This document shows, piece by piece, positions 52,746-64,000 of a stretch of 64,000 bases of DNA. A program made the position numbers and the translations under genes. Within the stretch, counting starts at the first letter, position 1. The number at the start of each line of letters is the position of its first letter. The DNA is from Aphelocoma coerulescens (lineage: Eukaryota > Chordata > Aves > Passeriformes > Corvidae), in assembly GCF_041296385.1 (NCBI RefSeq), contig NC_091022.1, forward strand, positions 21,347,967 to 21,411,966, written 5' to 3'. The notes under the pieces are model-generated. The model searched no databases. It had not been told where the DNA came from and saw only the letters and a list, made by a program, of their open reading frames with translations.

Positions 52746-54118
52746 GTATTTCTATGGACTTTTCCTAAGTCTTACTTGGAATTTTTTTTTTAATAACTAG
52801 TAACTCACCATCTATAGAAATTGGAGAATAGATATATATACTTGGCATAAAAATTACGAGTTTTAAGTCTTTTAACTGCTGAGCAAAAATACCTCTTTGC
52901 TTTCTTATTAGATCTGTAAGAAATAGGTCTCTTCAATAATTTTATCAGCTACGCTTCCTTTCCTTGGTTTTTGGTACATAGAAGTGCAATTTTAAAATTT
53001 CTACTTGTAGTGTCTTGAAATCTACAGGTGACTGGAAGTATCAGATGAAAAATTTCTAATCTTTCTCATTTGAGAACTGAAATGTGCTTTGAGTGAATTT
53101 GATAGGGTATGTTTAAAGAGCATGAAATGTAGTCTATATCCCAAAACCAAAGTGAACACTAGAACACACAACTGCGTCACAGATGACAGAATATTGGCTG
53201 ATAGAGGAGAATCCATTTCTAAAAGGAAACATTTTCTTTTCAAGTTTTAAAAAAATCTTGTCATAACAGGAGTACTGAAAATATGTTTTCAGCTTGAATC
53301 CTTTATCGCTGCAGCATCTACCACTGGCAAACACTGTTGCCTTCTAGTCTGATAGCAACTTGTATTTCAGTGAAGAATGGAGTTATGGTTCTCTTTTCCT
53401 AGTTTTGTAGACACCTAGGTTAGATGTAAGCCCCTTGGTTTCAGTAGTTGTTTTTCTGTTAAGTGTTGAGAGGAGTTAATAGCATGCATGATGTAAGTGT
53501 GTCGCATTTGGTATTCAGTTTTTGGGGAAATACTAAGGACAGTTTGAAGTACTCCGGTGTATTTTTGTCCAAAAAGGACCAAAGGAATAATAGTCTTGCA
53601 GTTGACCTTTAAATAAAAAGGTGAGCTTTGCCACAGTATTGTTCTGGGCAGAACACAGCAAAATCAGTACAAAATAGGCAGAGATTGCTCTGGTGGGAGG
53701 AGTTGAGGTTTATCAGGTGATAAAACTGTGAATCTTTTGGATTCCTGGGTTAAGAAAGGTACAGATCCTGAGCTAACAGTATGTTTAATAAGGACAGTCA
53801 GAAAGAGGTTATTGAAGTGTCAAACACCTGATTTCAGCTGTGAAATGCATCCTTTAAAGTTTAATGCTCAATAAGCCATCATTGACCGTGCCTCTGCATA
53901 TTTTATATGCACTGTTGTGTATTATTCTTGAAAGATCTCACCTTCTCTTTAAAAAAACTGTGTGCTGCATGGCACTTCAAAAATTCTGGTTTTCCATTCT
54001 TCTGTCAAATTAAAAGCAGCACTGGGTTTTGTAGCATTTCAGTATTTGTAGGTTTTTGTTTGGATATAAAGTGATTGCATTAAATATTGCTTTTTACTTT
54101 TCATTCTTGTTTTTTCAG

Positions 54119-54266
54119 GTTGATATGGGTCTTCCATTTCCTCAGAGAGTTGTTCAGCTCCCTGAGATTGCCTGGGACCAATACACCACTAGCCTTGGAA
54201 ACTTTGAGAGAGAATTCAAAAACCGGAAACGAAACAGTAGGAGAGTGAAGCTGATTTTTGACAAAG
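54119..54266 (+). CDS. ZZZ3: ZZZ3 coding exon 3 (residues 551-599 plus one base)
   Basis: The exon starts after TTTTTTCAG and ends GACAAAG before GTAAAA. It encodes the highly conserved linker [20 protein letters not shown] (551-570), then LGNFEREFK and a basic cluster ([11 protein letters not shown]) ahead of LIFDK. The final G pairs with TA of the next exon to make Val600. The basic cluster could act in nucleic acid binding or nuclear import, which is inference. The following intron is only 81 bases. Retaining it would add a dozen basic residues and stop at about 54304. Confidence 0.96.
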
Positions 54267-54347
54267 GTAAAAGAAAGTGGGCATATGTTACAAGAAAGAA
54301 ATGACCAGTGGGGAAGTTTAATAATTCTTCCTTTGTGTTGCTTACAG
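54267..54347 (+). other. ZZZ3: 81-bp minimal intron of ZZZ3
   Basis: It begins GTAAAAG and ends GTTGCTTACAG. It is much shorter than the other introns of the gene and close to the practical lower limit for vertebrate splicing. It contains an in-frame TGA at about 54302. Confidence 0.93.
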
Positions 54348-54466
54348 TAGGTATACCTGCAAGACCAAAAAGTCCTTTGGATCCCAAGAAGGATGGAGAG
54401 TCTGTATCATACTCTGTCTTGCCTTTAAGTGATGGTCCAGAAGGCTCCACAAACAGTCGTCCACAG
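54348..54466 (+). CDS. ZZZ3: ZZZ3 coding exon 4 (residues 600-639)
   Basis: Acceptor TTGCTTACAG precedes TAGGTATACC, and the two first bases complete Val600 to give [19 protein letters not shown]. The exon ends SRPQ before donor GTAGTTG. It is a proline- and serine-rich conserved linker ([13 protein letters not shown]) leading into the SANT domain, with several Ser-Pro sites that could be phosphorylated. Length is 119 bases (2 plus 39 codons). Confidence 0.96.
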
Positions 54467-54768
54467 GTAGTTGTTCAAAAGGAAAGGAAAAAAATTACAA
54501 AATAATGATTTTTAAATTTTTTTCTTCTTTTCAATATAGAATGTGAATATCTTAACTGTTTCTTCAAATGTTCACGTTGGTGATGGGCGACATGCCATTC
54601 CTGTACTCAAATCCCAGAACTAAACTTTGGATTAGGCAAATTTTGTTTTGAAGTCTCATGCTTTGGTTTGGTTTTGGTTTAACTTAAGTGGGAAGAGGAT
54701 GCTAATCAATTATCCCAGCTATAATTTTTCTAAACATGTATTCCATTTTATTTCCTGTATTTGAGCAG

Positions 54769-54840
54769 ATGATAAGAGGGCGACTTTGCGATGAGACCAA
54801 ACCTGAAACTTTTAACCAGCTGTGGACTGTAGAGGAACAG
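54769..54840 (+). CDS. ZZZ3: ZZZ3 coding exon 5, start of SANT domain (640-663)
   Basis: A 72-base phase-0 exon between TTTGAGCAG and GTAATGG. It encodes [20 protein letters not shown]..., ending VEEQ. Trp658 is the first conserved aromatic of the SANT/Myb helix-turn-helix (the LWTVEEQ pattern). SANT domains in chromatin complexes usually bind histone tails or partner subunits and not specific DNA. Confidence 0.96.
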
Positions 54841-55012
54841 GTAATGGGAAGCTCTTTAATTTTGTAGCTGTGGTAACATACTTGAGCATAAAAGCAAATT
54901 GTGTAATAATGTTTATAGTACTTGGATGATCAGAATCACATGTATTTAGATACTTGACAACTCATACCTGTACTAGGAAAAATGTATTTATTCCTTTTCA
55001 CTGTTGATTTAG

Positions 55013-55114
55013 AAAAAGCTGGAGCAATTGCTTTTGAAGTATCCACCAGAGGAAGTAGAGTCCCGACGGTGGCAGAAGATAGCAGATGAACTGGGAAATA
55101 GAACAGCAAAGCAG
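55013..55114 (+). CDS. ZZZ3: ZZZ3 coding exon 6, SANT domain core (664-697)
   Basis: A 102-base phase-0 exon between TTGATTTAG and GTAACAT. It encodes the middle of the SANT/Myb fold: [20 protein letters not shown] then [14 protein letters not shown], with Trp683 as the second conserved aromatic. The NRTAKQ turn precedes the third helix, which the next exon encodes. Removing this exon would keep the frame and delete the domain core. Confidence 0.97.
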
Positions 55115-56133
55115 GTAACATGTAAAACACTTAGAGAAGTAATCCCTTGTCTTTACTTTTTTTTTTTAATATCAGTAAAGAAAATTCAGTGTATTTTTGG
55201 TAATCACTTAGTCTTAAAAATGTAACAGCAGGGCCTGCATTTCACCAGTAATAGTGTAACTCTTACACTGGCTCTCAAATACAGAATGTTAAATGTGCCC
55301 CAAAGCCCATGGCAAAGTTGCCAGACCTAACTGTTCATTAGATTTTGACAGCACATGTTTAATTCTATACAGCAAGTGTAGTGAACACCAGCTGTGCTCA
55401 GAGTGAGTTACACTGGAGAGCTGAATTTCCTGCACCTCAGTACTGTACAATGGGCAGACATGTAAATATCACAGACAGAAGAATTAGTTCTGTACTGGGG
55501 CTGAGATCCACAAAAGGACACAGATGAGGAGACACCAAGTATTTTTGCATCTAACTTGTTGGAATTTTTCCCCCGAAATAAATCTTCTCCATTTTGACCA
55601 GAAGTAAAAAATGCTGATGTTCTGTGTTTACAGTATTTTAATTTCTTTTATTTCAGTTGTGTGCTTTCAGATAAAAGTATGATTAAGTACTTCAGTATAC
55701 AGGATTAGCTCATTTCTGATCATACCTATATTTCTCCATAATTTCTCAAAAATAGGCATGCTTGCTTATGTCATTAATGGAGACCTACTTCCTGTATGCT
55801 AACTGTGGATAACATAGCTGGCATTGTTAAGAATGAGTTTAGCTGCAGCAGGAAGCAAACTACTAAAGTTCTTTCTGTCACAATTTTTGCAAGATTTTCT
55901 GTGTATGTTTAAAGAAGGGTAATTTTTTTCTCTGAAAACTGTCAGAGCATCTGGAAATAGTACAAATGCAGCGCTGCAAGATAGGTACCAGTTAGAGTAG
56001 TTGTCACAGAGTAGAATCTAGAAGATTTTTCTCCTAATGGTCTTAATCAATGTAGCAGTCCTGGCAAAACTTTGGAGTGAAGACCAGTTACATTTCATTT
56101 GACATTGAGTTGTTGCATCTTGGTTTTTTCTAG

Positions 56134-56229
56134 GTTGCCAGTAGAGTGCAAAAATATTTTATTAAACTGACTAAAGCTGGTATTCCAGTTCCAGGAAGAA
56201 CTCCAAACTTATATTTATATTCCAAAAAG
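56134..56229 (+). CDS. ZZZ3: ZZZ3 coding exon 7, end of SANT domain (698-729)
   Basis: A 96-base phase-0 exon between GGTTTTTTCTAG and [27 protein letters not shown] completes the third SANT helix, with Tyr705-Phe706 in the place of the third Myb tryptophan. [12 protein letters not shown] follows. The sequence agrees almost residue for residue with what I recall of mammalian ZZZ3. Confidence 0.97.
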
Positions 56230-58141
56230 GTGAGACTATTTTACAGAATTCTGTCTTTCTGTTTCATTTATGTGCAAGTTGAGTCAGAATCATTAATACT
56301 TTTAATAAAGCTACTTGATGAAGTAATCTTCTTTTGTCAGTAGTATTATGGAGTGAATTAGATGGTAATTCTGGTTTCACATTGACAACTCTTGGGGACA
56401 TGAAGTGTTCAGATTGCAGGCTGAACTGACAGGGTAGAATGATGGTCTTGGGGTACTTCTTCCTCATTTGTAAGTTTATTATAGCTGATCAGGAAGTGGT
56501 AATGGAAACCCTGTTGAAGAAGATAAGGCCTATAATTCATATTGCACAGTAATGTTTTAATTAATAAAACCATAGAAAATTATGTATAACTGAGCCTGCT
56601 GAATTAGCTCAAGCATAGGCTTAAGACTGAAATGTCCATTTAAATACAGTGCTGTTTCTGATCTTGGATGAGAAAAAAATATGGTCCCAAAAAATCTTAA
56701 TTTGCAAGAGAAAAGACTAAATTTCTATGCAGATCAGTCACATATTTTGATTTAAATAATCTTTAAGGTGCTCTTGGGTACTAATAAGGACCATAGGTAG
56801 TAGAAGAGGGCAGTCTCAGATTTCATGGGGGTTTTATTTGTTGGGTTTGGGGGTTTTTTTGTTTCCACAGTATTTACAAAACTTCTTCAAAACCCCCTTA
56901 CAGTGGCATTTTGTGGAGTAACATTACTGGTTTACATCCAGGTGTCTATGATGTTTTCTGATAAAGAATAGAGTAAACTTTATATTGATTATACAAAAAG
57001 GCAGACTTGTCAGTTCTTGGAAAGGTTGGAAACAAAAGTTGCTGTCCGTGGGTTGATACAAAGGTCTACCACAGTTCCTGTGTAATGATTTGAAGTGTTA
57101 CACACCCTTAGTTGTCTCCTGGTATTCTCTGAAGTTATGCAAACAATAAGTGGTTGTATTGGAGGCTTTCCAGTTTGCCATCCATTATGGTAATACCATT
57201 TTACTTTCACCAGGATTTTAATATACTAGTGTGCTTTATAAACAGAGGCAGGGAAGGTGCAGGCGTGACTCTGTCTGCCTCTCTGTGTATTGGAAAAGTG
57301 CTTTCTGGCAGAAGAACAAAAAAACCAGCTGGCAACATTGATACCCTAAATGCTGTGGAGATACATCTGTCAGAATTCCAAATTACTTACACAGTTGGGG
57401 CTAATTTCTGTAGTATGATAATATGGCGTGGCTGATTTCAAGAGGCACTGAAAATTTAGTTCTGAAAACTATAGTTGTTTGAGTTCTTTATGCCACTGTA
57501 CCTTGGTTTAAATTACCTTGGTCACACCTTTTGTTGTTTCCTGTTAATTGTGTTTGGAAAGACCATCATTACAGAATGTGTACAATGCTGCCAGGCAGCA
57601 GATCACTGGATTTGATAAACGGTGGGAGTACTTAATCAGTTGATGTGGGACATTTTAACTGTATTTTTCACTCATTTGTACAGTGACCCCACGGTGGACA
57701 AACCCAATATAACCAAGACTGAAACATATTTTCTATAAAATTCTTAATATTCTCATACTGCAGCAGTAATGATCCCATCATACAGATTTTTCTTAGGCTT
57801 CTATCTAGAACGTATCTAATACTTACATCAGTTTTTGCAGTGTGACTCACATCCTTATTGCAAGGTCATAAGAGTAAGGTCGTTGTGCCCTGGTTTGTAT
57901 TAAGCAGCATCCATGTGTTATATTTGTGTCCTGTGTAAGAAATACAGCAGATGAAAAAAATCAAACCAATAGTATATATGGAGAAATGGAGCTCTCAGTC
58001 TGCTAACAGAGCACAGATTGACAGCACCATACCAGGTTAGTTACTCCCAGGTCTCCAGTGCAGATAGCAGCAGAGAGGAACTGCAAGGTTATTGGAAGCC
58101 TGGGTCGTGCCTGTGCTATGCTTGTCCTAATTTTGGCATGG

Positions 58142-58157
58142 AGTGTACATGTACACT
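58142..58157. repeat. 16-bp perfect palindrome
   Basis: AGTGTACATGTACACT is its own reverse complement. It is intronic, immediately followed by a second partly symmetric segment with a PstI-like CTGCAG core. Confidence 0.8.
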
Positions 58158-59507
58158 GCAACTGCAGTGTGTCTGCTTTATTACCAGTAACAGAAGTATG
58201 AAAACTGGATGCTAATACTTTAAGCACGTACCTATGGGAAAATAAGACACATAGATATATTTAATGTAAAGATTTGTGTCAAAAGGGATGTGTCACAAGA
58301 ACATACATTTCGCTATGGGGATTGTCCAAGATGCTTTTTTAAAATGGTTACTGGAGAGGTGAGAAGCCTGTTCAGTTCTTGAACATCTTGTTGAAGTTAC
58401 CTTGTATGTCTACTCATATGACATAGGTCTCTTCTAACAGATGATGCAGGAAATTAAGCAGGATGTATCAGTTTATTTTCTTGTATAACCATTACCTACT
58501 GCTGGTGAAAATAAAACTGGATCTGAGATTTAGGAACTCTAGTATTCAGTTCTTCAATTATGGCTTATCATTTTCCATTTAATCCTTATATAATATCATT
58601 AGTGCACCTGCTTTTAAGCTTAATCTAGAGATCTATTTCCCACAGGGAAAATGATCTTTAACTGTCTGCTTTTAAGTATTATTTTAGTTCATTCTTCACC
58701 AGAAGAAGAGAATTCAGATCCTCAGTTCAATTTGTAGGTCGCAACACTGTTATGCATGGCAGTGCTGCTGTATAAGCATAGGCACAGTTTTCCTTTCCTG
58801 ACTCCAGATCTCATCTTGAATGCAGATCTGTTTTCTGTTAACAGAAAATGTAAATCACTGTGTCAGCTCAAGCTGAAATACCACCTATGCATGGAAGTAT
58901 TTTAGAGAGGTTTGAAGTCCTAAGGGAAGCCATAAAAGCACCAAAACACAGGTAGCTGGTGATCATAAGGCAGAAAGTGGAAAATTTCAACACAGTGGGT
59001 ATAGTGCGTCAGTCTTAGAAGAAATTCTTTTCTTTTTTGTGCTGTAGTAGTTCTGCAGATCAGAAGTACCACCTTCCAGTTGTTACTAGAGACTTCATCT
59101 CTTCCCATAAGACTGAACAGAGCTGATCACAGTTCCTTGTGGTACTTCTGTCTGCATAGATGCATGCCATCTAAATAATTTGTGTCATCTGTGCCTTTAC
59201 TTTTTAAACTGCACAACTACAGAATAATGCTACATGCCTCTTTAGAGATTGAATCCTTCTTTAGAGATAAAGGGTTGTACTATAATATTACAGGTTTGTA
59301 ACTGATATAGGAACCTTTTGGGATAAAAACTCTTGCTAAAAAAGGAGAAAGTACTAACTATTCCAAGTATTCCTTTTGCTTTAGCTGTATGAGCAGCTAG
59401 GCACAGTGCAGAACAAGCCTCTCTTTTATGATTGTTAGGAAAAACACTTTTCATGCTTACGTTTTTGGTTCACACTCTTGAGTTATTTTAAAGCTGAGGA
59501 ATGTAAG

Positions 59508-59528
59508 TTTTGACATTAAATGTCAAAA
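59508..59528. repeat. 21-base palindrome with single-base centre
   Basis: TTTTGACATT and AATGTCAAAA are perfect complements around one A at 59518. It lies within an intron. Confidence 0.85.
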
Positions 59529-60330
59529 TGCTGGTCTGGAAAGTAGCTAAGTAAGGGGTTGAGTCAGATTCATTCACCCCAAATTATTCCTTTTGATATT
59601 TAATATTCTTGCACTGGGGAATAAGTAATACAGGCTGAGTGCCTTTTAAAACTGGCATGCTTTCTTACCCTCAGACACCATTAAAGTTGAAAGTTTCTAG
59701 ATGTGCACTAATGTAGTAATTTATTTCACCTAATGTGTTTTAGGTTTCTTTTTCATGCAGTGGCAACAAAAAAGAACCTTCAGAAAGCAGTTCTTTCTAA
59801 CTCTTAGAATTCTCTTTTTGGTGCAATGAATTGCTTTCTCTCTCCTGCACCAGGACAGTAGGTCTAGACTTGGATTTTTTCTAAGGCACAAATACAAGAA
59901 GTTGATGAGTGTTGAGCATGGATCTTTTGGCTCTTGGACCTGTGCAAAATTACTTACTTGCTGAGTGTCACACACCATGGGAAGTTTTTTAGTATTTTTG
60001 CTCTCTGGTCCTCTGTCTTCAAAATTGTAACAGCCTTACTTTCTGTTTTACTCTTGGTGTCAGTCCCACCTGTTTAGAGAGAAGGGGCTTTATGGTAAGG
60101 GCTCTTCCTTGCTGCATTTTTACCAAAGTATTGCACTGTTCATTTGATTCCCCCTATTATGAAAGAGAAGAACTCCAGCTGTGGGATACAGAGATATAAG
60201 TAAAAGTAATTGGAAATATGATAGATTATTTAATGTAAAAGAACAAATTCCAGGCAAGGTTTTATCAATGAAAATTTTTTAAATAATAGCCAAGGAATGT
60301 TTTTAAAAATATACCATTTTTTCACTGTAG

Positions 60331-60483
60331 TCATCAAGTAGACGGCAACATCCTTTAAATAAACATCTTTTCAAACCTTCAACTTTCATGACATCTCATG
60401 AACCTCCAGTTTATATGGATGAAGATGATGACAGATGCAGTTTTCACAGCCATATGGATACTGCAGCAGAAGAGGAAGTATCG
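60331..60483 (+). CDS. ZZZ3: ZZZ3 coding exon 8 (residues 730-780)
   Basis: A 153-base phase-0 exon between TTCACTGTAG and GTATGTAA. It encodes [20 protein letters not shown] and then [20 protein letters not shown], ending EEEVS. The stretch from YMDEDDD on is acidic and probably flexible. It links the SANT domain to the charged helix and ZZ finger downstream. The C-terminal [11 protein letters not shown] looks less conserved than the rest. Confidence 0.96.
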
Positions 60484-63280
60484 GTATGTAATTTAAATCA
60501 AGGAGAGAATGTCTTGCTTGCTGTCACTTTGACCTTGTTTAGTGTTTGGAGGATTAGGCATCTTCACCATAAAATACCATCAAGTAAGTATTAAATTGTA
60601 ATAAGATTCATGAGCCATTTTGAATTATAAATACATCATTAATATAACAGCCTCCAACAGCAAAAAATTCAGACCAAATCAGGAAGGAAGTCTGTAAGTC
60701 ATAAACAGTTTTGTCCTGAAATAGCTCGAAGAAGTTTTAGTTGCATATTTTTTTTAAATGATCTGGCATAAGAGAGGTTTGAAAATCATGTAAATTATAT
60801 CATTGGGATTCTGGTTAAAGATGTGTTTTAGAAAGGTTACATAGAGCCCTGGTAAAATTCAAATGCTATCAGCATCATTGCTTTTTTTTATCTTTTACTG
60901 GCTGAATTAATTATGGATTTTGTAAAATTCACTTCAAAGTGTGAACTAAGAGACTGAATTGTCAATCAACAAGCATATTTATGTATTCTTAGAGGCAAAT
61001 TCTAGTAGACATCCTAACCCAGTGAATTGCTACATCATGGTGTGTGCTACTTTCCAAATTTAGCCCATGCAATAATACAGCAAGAATTTAGACATATGTT
61101 GTTCCCATTTCCATATAGAATCATAGAGGGACTATATCCTACTGCTTGGGAGCTGGGCAAGATTCACAGCTGGTGTGAATCACTGTGGTTTTCCTGTGCT
61201 TAGACTGAAGAACCTGACTTGTTAATTCTATTTTTTTTGTGAGCCTAGTGACATCTTGTGTGTGAAAAGCTTGCTGCATAACACAAGTATTGAGGCCACC
61301 CACTATAAGTCCATTCATTTTCTTTACTGACTTTTTTACCTGCACTGCATAGTCTTCCTTAATTATTAAATTTACTTATCTATTCCCAGTCTTAAATTCT
61401 GTCTTCACTCATGTTCTGTATTCTCTCTCTCTTTGATGATCTTTCAGCTCACCCACAGACATTCCTGATAACTTTGCATATTCCAATAAGAATCTTAAAA
61501 GGCATGGAAAGCAAAATGCATATTAGAAGAGATGCAATGCAGCTGGTTTTGAGCTAACATGCTTTTGTTCTGTATTGTTTTTAAATACATATTTTCTAAT
61601 TGTTCTGAACAGTTTTCTGAAACATTTTGATTTTGCCATGGTGTCCTAACTAATAATTAATATAGGCACCATAAATCAACTGGGCCTTATTTTTATTTAG
61701 GCCGAAGTTACTGTTTCACATTTTTGCAGTGATAATAGTGGACATGTGCCACACACACTAGAGCACCATTTCCAGATAAATACAGTTCTGGCTTTCAGTA
61801 AGGTAGAAAGACACAGGGGAGCTCAGTTACCAAAAAGATTCCCACAATCAGTGCAAAATAAAAGCAATTTGGAAGTAAAAAGGGATTGTAAACTATATTC
61901 AAAATGAACATACAGGATTCTGTTCTAGTGTTAAAAGTCAGATCTCTTGGTGACAGTATCTGTCTTGGAGAAGAATACTTTGCATCGTGGTGCAGAAGAA
62001 AAGCAGTGTAGAAGGAAAATTATGTTTTCTTTGACTTCACAGTGGGATTACCACATGCCTGATTATTACCAGTCATAACTATTGCTGAAAAATTATATTT
62101 TGGTATAAATGAGTTCCAAGTGAGGACCCACTATTTCTAGCAGAGTTAATTTTTCTTTCCAGGTATGATTTCTTAATTTTATGAGTAGTCTAATTATTCT
62201 AGAACACAGCTACTTACTGTTCCAGAATGAATTGTCCACCCAGGGAGCTATTAAAGCATACTTTATTCAGTATACAGTTACTTCGTGATAGGCAGTTTTT
62301 CTCAGAAAAACTTCTGAGATTTGCATGGAAGATGAATCCCTGGTGAGTGAATTCCCTTATATTTAAGAGAATGTAGCTTATCACTACACAACTGAATCGT
62401 GTCATTCAACCATAACTTTCCTGAATATTTGCAGTCTAGTCCTTTATACAGGCTCATAATTACAATTAAATAATTGATAAGGTCTTTCAGAAATGTAATA
62501 AAGCCTCTTTTCCTCACTTCCTTTAATAAACTTACTAAATAATACAGAATCTTCAGTCTTCGCAGATTCATAAAAAGGAATGGAAATTACATATTTAGGC
62601 TAGATTAGAATAATTTTAATCACTATGTTGTAGTTGCAGTTGTTTTCCCTACCTGAATGTTCCTGTTGGTGCAGGATGTGAAAACTGTTCTACTTCAGTA
62701 AAGAATTGGTATCTTTGGAAACAGGTGACATCTACCAACTACAGCTGCTACAATAAAATCACTACCTTGAAATGAGCATCTGAACTAGAATTAGAGCTTC
62801 TGTCCTTTCATAACAGATCCTCAACCTTTGGTGAAGGAAATGGCATGAGAAAGAACAGAAATTGTGTGTCTTTGAAAAAGAGAGAACCATTTCTTGTACA
62901 TCTCTGGCAAAGATGTCTGCACTGGCCTGTAGGGAGACAAACTGCTTCATAATTTATGAAAAATAGCAGTCTGTTTTTTTAAGCTCTTAAGACACAGTAA
63001 AGGGATAAAGGAGTTGGATAACTCTGAAAGTTTTACTCTTTCAGTCATGGTATGGTGCTTCTCATCACATTTTATTCTTACCAGTAAAGGTGAGAAATTA
63101 AGACTGGGTTATGGGTGTTATGTTTTTTAAAATATTTTCCCAGAATGTTAGAATATATTGCCATCATTTTCTTAAACATTATTAATCATACATTGTGATT
63201 TATGGAACAAATATATATCTTGCTAGTTACTCTATTCCTACAGTAAGAATGTTTTTCTGGGTTTTTTTTGCCTCAAACAG
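60484..63280 (+). other. ZZZ3: 2.8-kb intron of ZZZ3
   Basis: GT-AG intron (GTATGTAA to TTTTTTGCCTCAAACAG). A short TAGAATCATAGAG at 61116-61128 could be a remnant of a reverse CR1 end but is too short to call. Nothing else is recognised. Confidence 0.9.
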
Positions 63281-63415
63281 GATGAAGAGAGTATTCCAGT
63301 AACATATCGAGAGTTACCCGAATACAAAGAACTGTTAGAGTTTAAAAAATTGAAGAAACAGAAACTCCAGCAGATGCATGCAGAAAGTGGGTTTGTGCAG
63401 CATGTGGGATTTAAG
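63281..63415 (+). CDS. ZZZ3: ZZZ3 coding exon 9 (residues 781-825), gene continues beyond window
   Basis: A 135-base phase-0 exon between GCCTCAAACAG and GTGAGTG. It encodes [20 protein letters not shown], a strongly basic helix ([15 protein letters not shown]) and [10 protein letters not shown]. In the family the next residues open the ZZ zinc finger (a CxxC pattern), which binds the histone H3 N-terminal tail and helps target ATAC to promoters. None of those cysteines is in this window, so roughly 80 residues and the 3'UTR are missing. The truncation is due to the window edge and is not a broken gene. Confidence 0.97.
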
Positions 63416-64000
63416 GTGAGTGCAAGAGATGTTCTTCTTTTACTCAGTGGAATTTAGAAGTCTTCCAAGAGAACATGGTTTGAATTTCCTGAAAGGATTT
63501 TGTTTAATACAGCAAGTTTGGTGCCTTAGTTCTTGTTCACTGTGTCTGTTTTCTGTCATTTTCTTTAGGAAAAACAACCCACGTCATTCACTCCTTCTGG
63601 TAGCTCAGCTTTCACTGAATGCTGATGTTATATGGAAATTAATAAACATTCTGTCTTTTTCTCACCACATTATGAAAATACAGCTTGTATTAGAGCCTTG
63701 TTAAATCATGATAGAATTCCATTTGACACTGCATTCTGTTTTGACAGTGATTCATTAATGGTAATTTTCTGATTATGAATTTGGAGTAATTTTGGCTCCA
63801 CCTGAGGTGAAAGAAGGGACAGAGATTTTGGATAAGAGTAATAGATTAATAATTTTTTAATAATTTTTTTTTGTTTTGTACAACTTCACAATCTCATCAA
63901 GTGATAACTGACAGAAGTTGAAGCAAGGACATAAAACAATATTTTTGTAAAATTAAGAAAATAAACATTAAATTAAACTGATGTGTTGCCCCAGTAAGAA
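63416..64000 (+). other. ZZZ3: Partial intron of ZZZ3 at the window edge
   Basis: The intron begins GTGAGTG and its acceptor is not reached. No ZZ-finger exon (CDNCG-like) is found in any + strand frame up to the end. Confidence 0.85.

Larger units (their letters stand above)
56230..60330 (+). other. ZZZ3: 4.1-kb intron of ZZZ3
   Basis: GT-AG intron (GTGAGAC to TTTTTTCACTGTAG). It contains two short perfect palindromes, at 58142-58157 and 59508-59528. Otherwise no gene or named repeat is recognisable. Confidence 0.9.

Noticed and set aside
61116..61140. TAGAATCATAGAG as the start of a reverse CR1 copy
   Set aside because: Only about 13 bases match before the sequence diverges, too little to call.
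1..64000. CRISPR arrays, prokaryotic operons, tRNA or rRNA genes, intact retroviral or DNA-transposon genes
   Set aside because: Looked for on both strands and not seen; the window is vertebrate intronic and intergenic DNA around one gene.

Overview
The window reads as an ordinary bird nuclear genome segment. It is AT-rich, intron-dominated vertebrate sequence with one CpG island and several decayed CR1-type LINE copies, at least two of which end in the diverged ATTCTATG-like termini typical of birds and reptiles. The only protein-coding gene I can support is ZZZ3 (ZZ-type zinc finger protein 3, a subunit of the ATAC histone acetyltransferase complex), on the + strand. I recognised it by reading the spliced protein across nine coding exons.

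Layout. 1-10300: no coding exon recognised; intergenic or the flank of an upstream gene, with an AT-rich microsatellite, a poly-A run and a striking short hairpin at 1661-1722. About 10300-11800: a strong CpG island with YY1, E2F/ETS, Kaiso-like, USF and GC-box motifs, taken as the ZZZ3 promoter, with two possible first-exon splice donors (after 10748 and after 11221). 11222-34541: a large first intron with three old CR1 relics and one clear CR1 3' end. 34542-34695: a predicted 5'UTR exon crowded with upstream ATGs. 37135-38687: the end of the 5'UTR plus the large first coding exon (503 codons plus 2 bases). 38688-52606: a 13.9-kb intron. 52607-63415: eight small coding exons encoding a coiled-coil-like segment, a conserved linker, the SANT/Myb domain and a charged C-terminal region. 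The window stops in the next intron, so the ZZ zinc finger that names the protein lies downstream.

The exons join in frame throughout: the split codon 504 restores Asp, and split codon 600 restores Val. They give 825 residues, against my recollection of about 900 for the whole mammalian protein. All exons from 54769 onward are multiples of three in phase 0, so skipping any of them keeps the frame. I see no operon-like system, CRISPR array, intact mobile element or viral gene. The points most worth following are the hairpin at 1661-1722, the dense uORFs in the 5'UTR exon, an in-frame TGA just before the ZZZ3 start that ends an upstream reading frame shared with the protein, and a few isolated blocks of unexplained composition.
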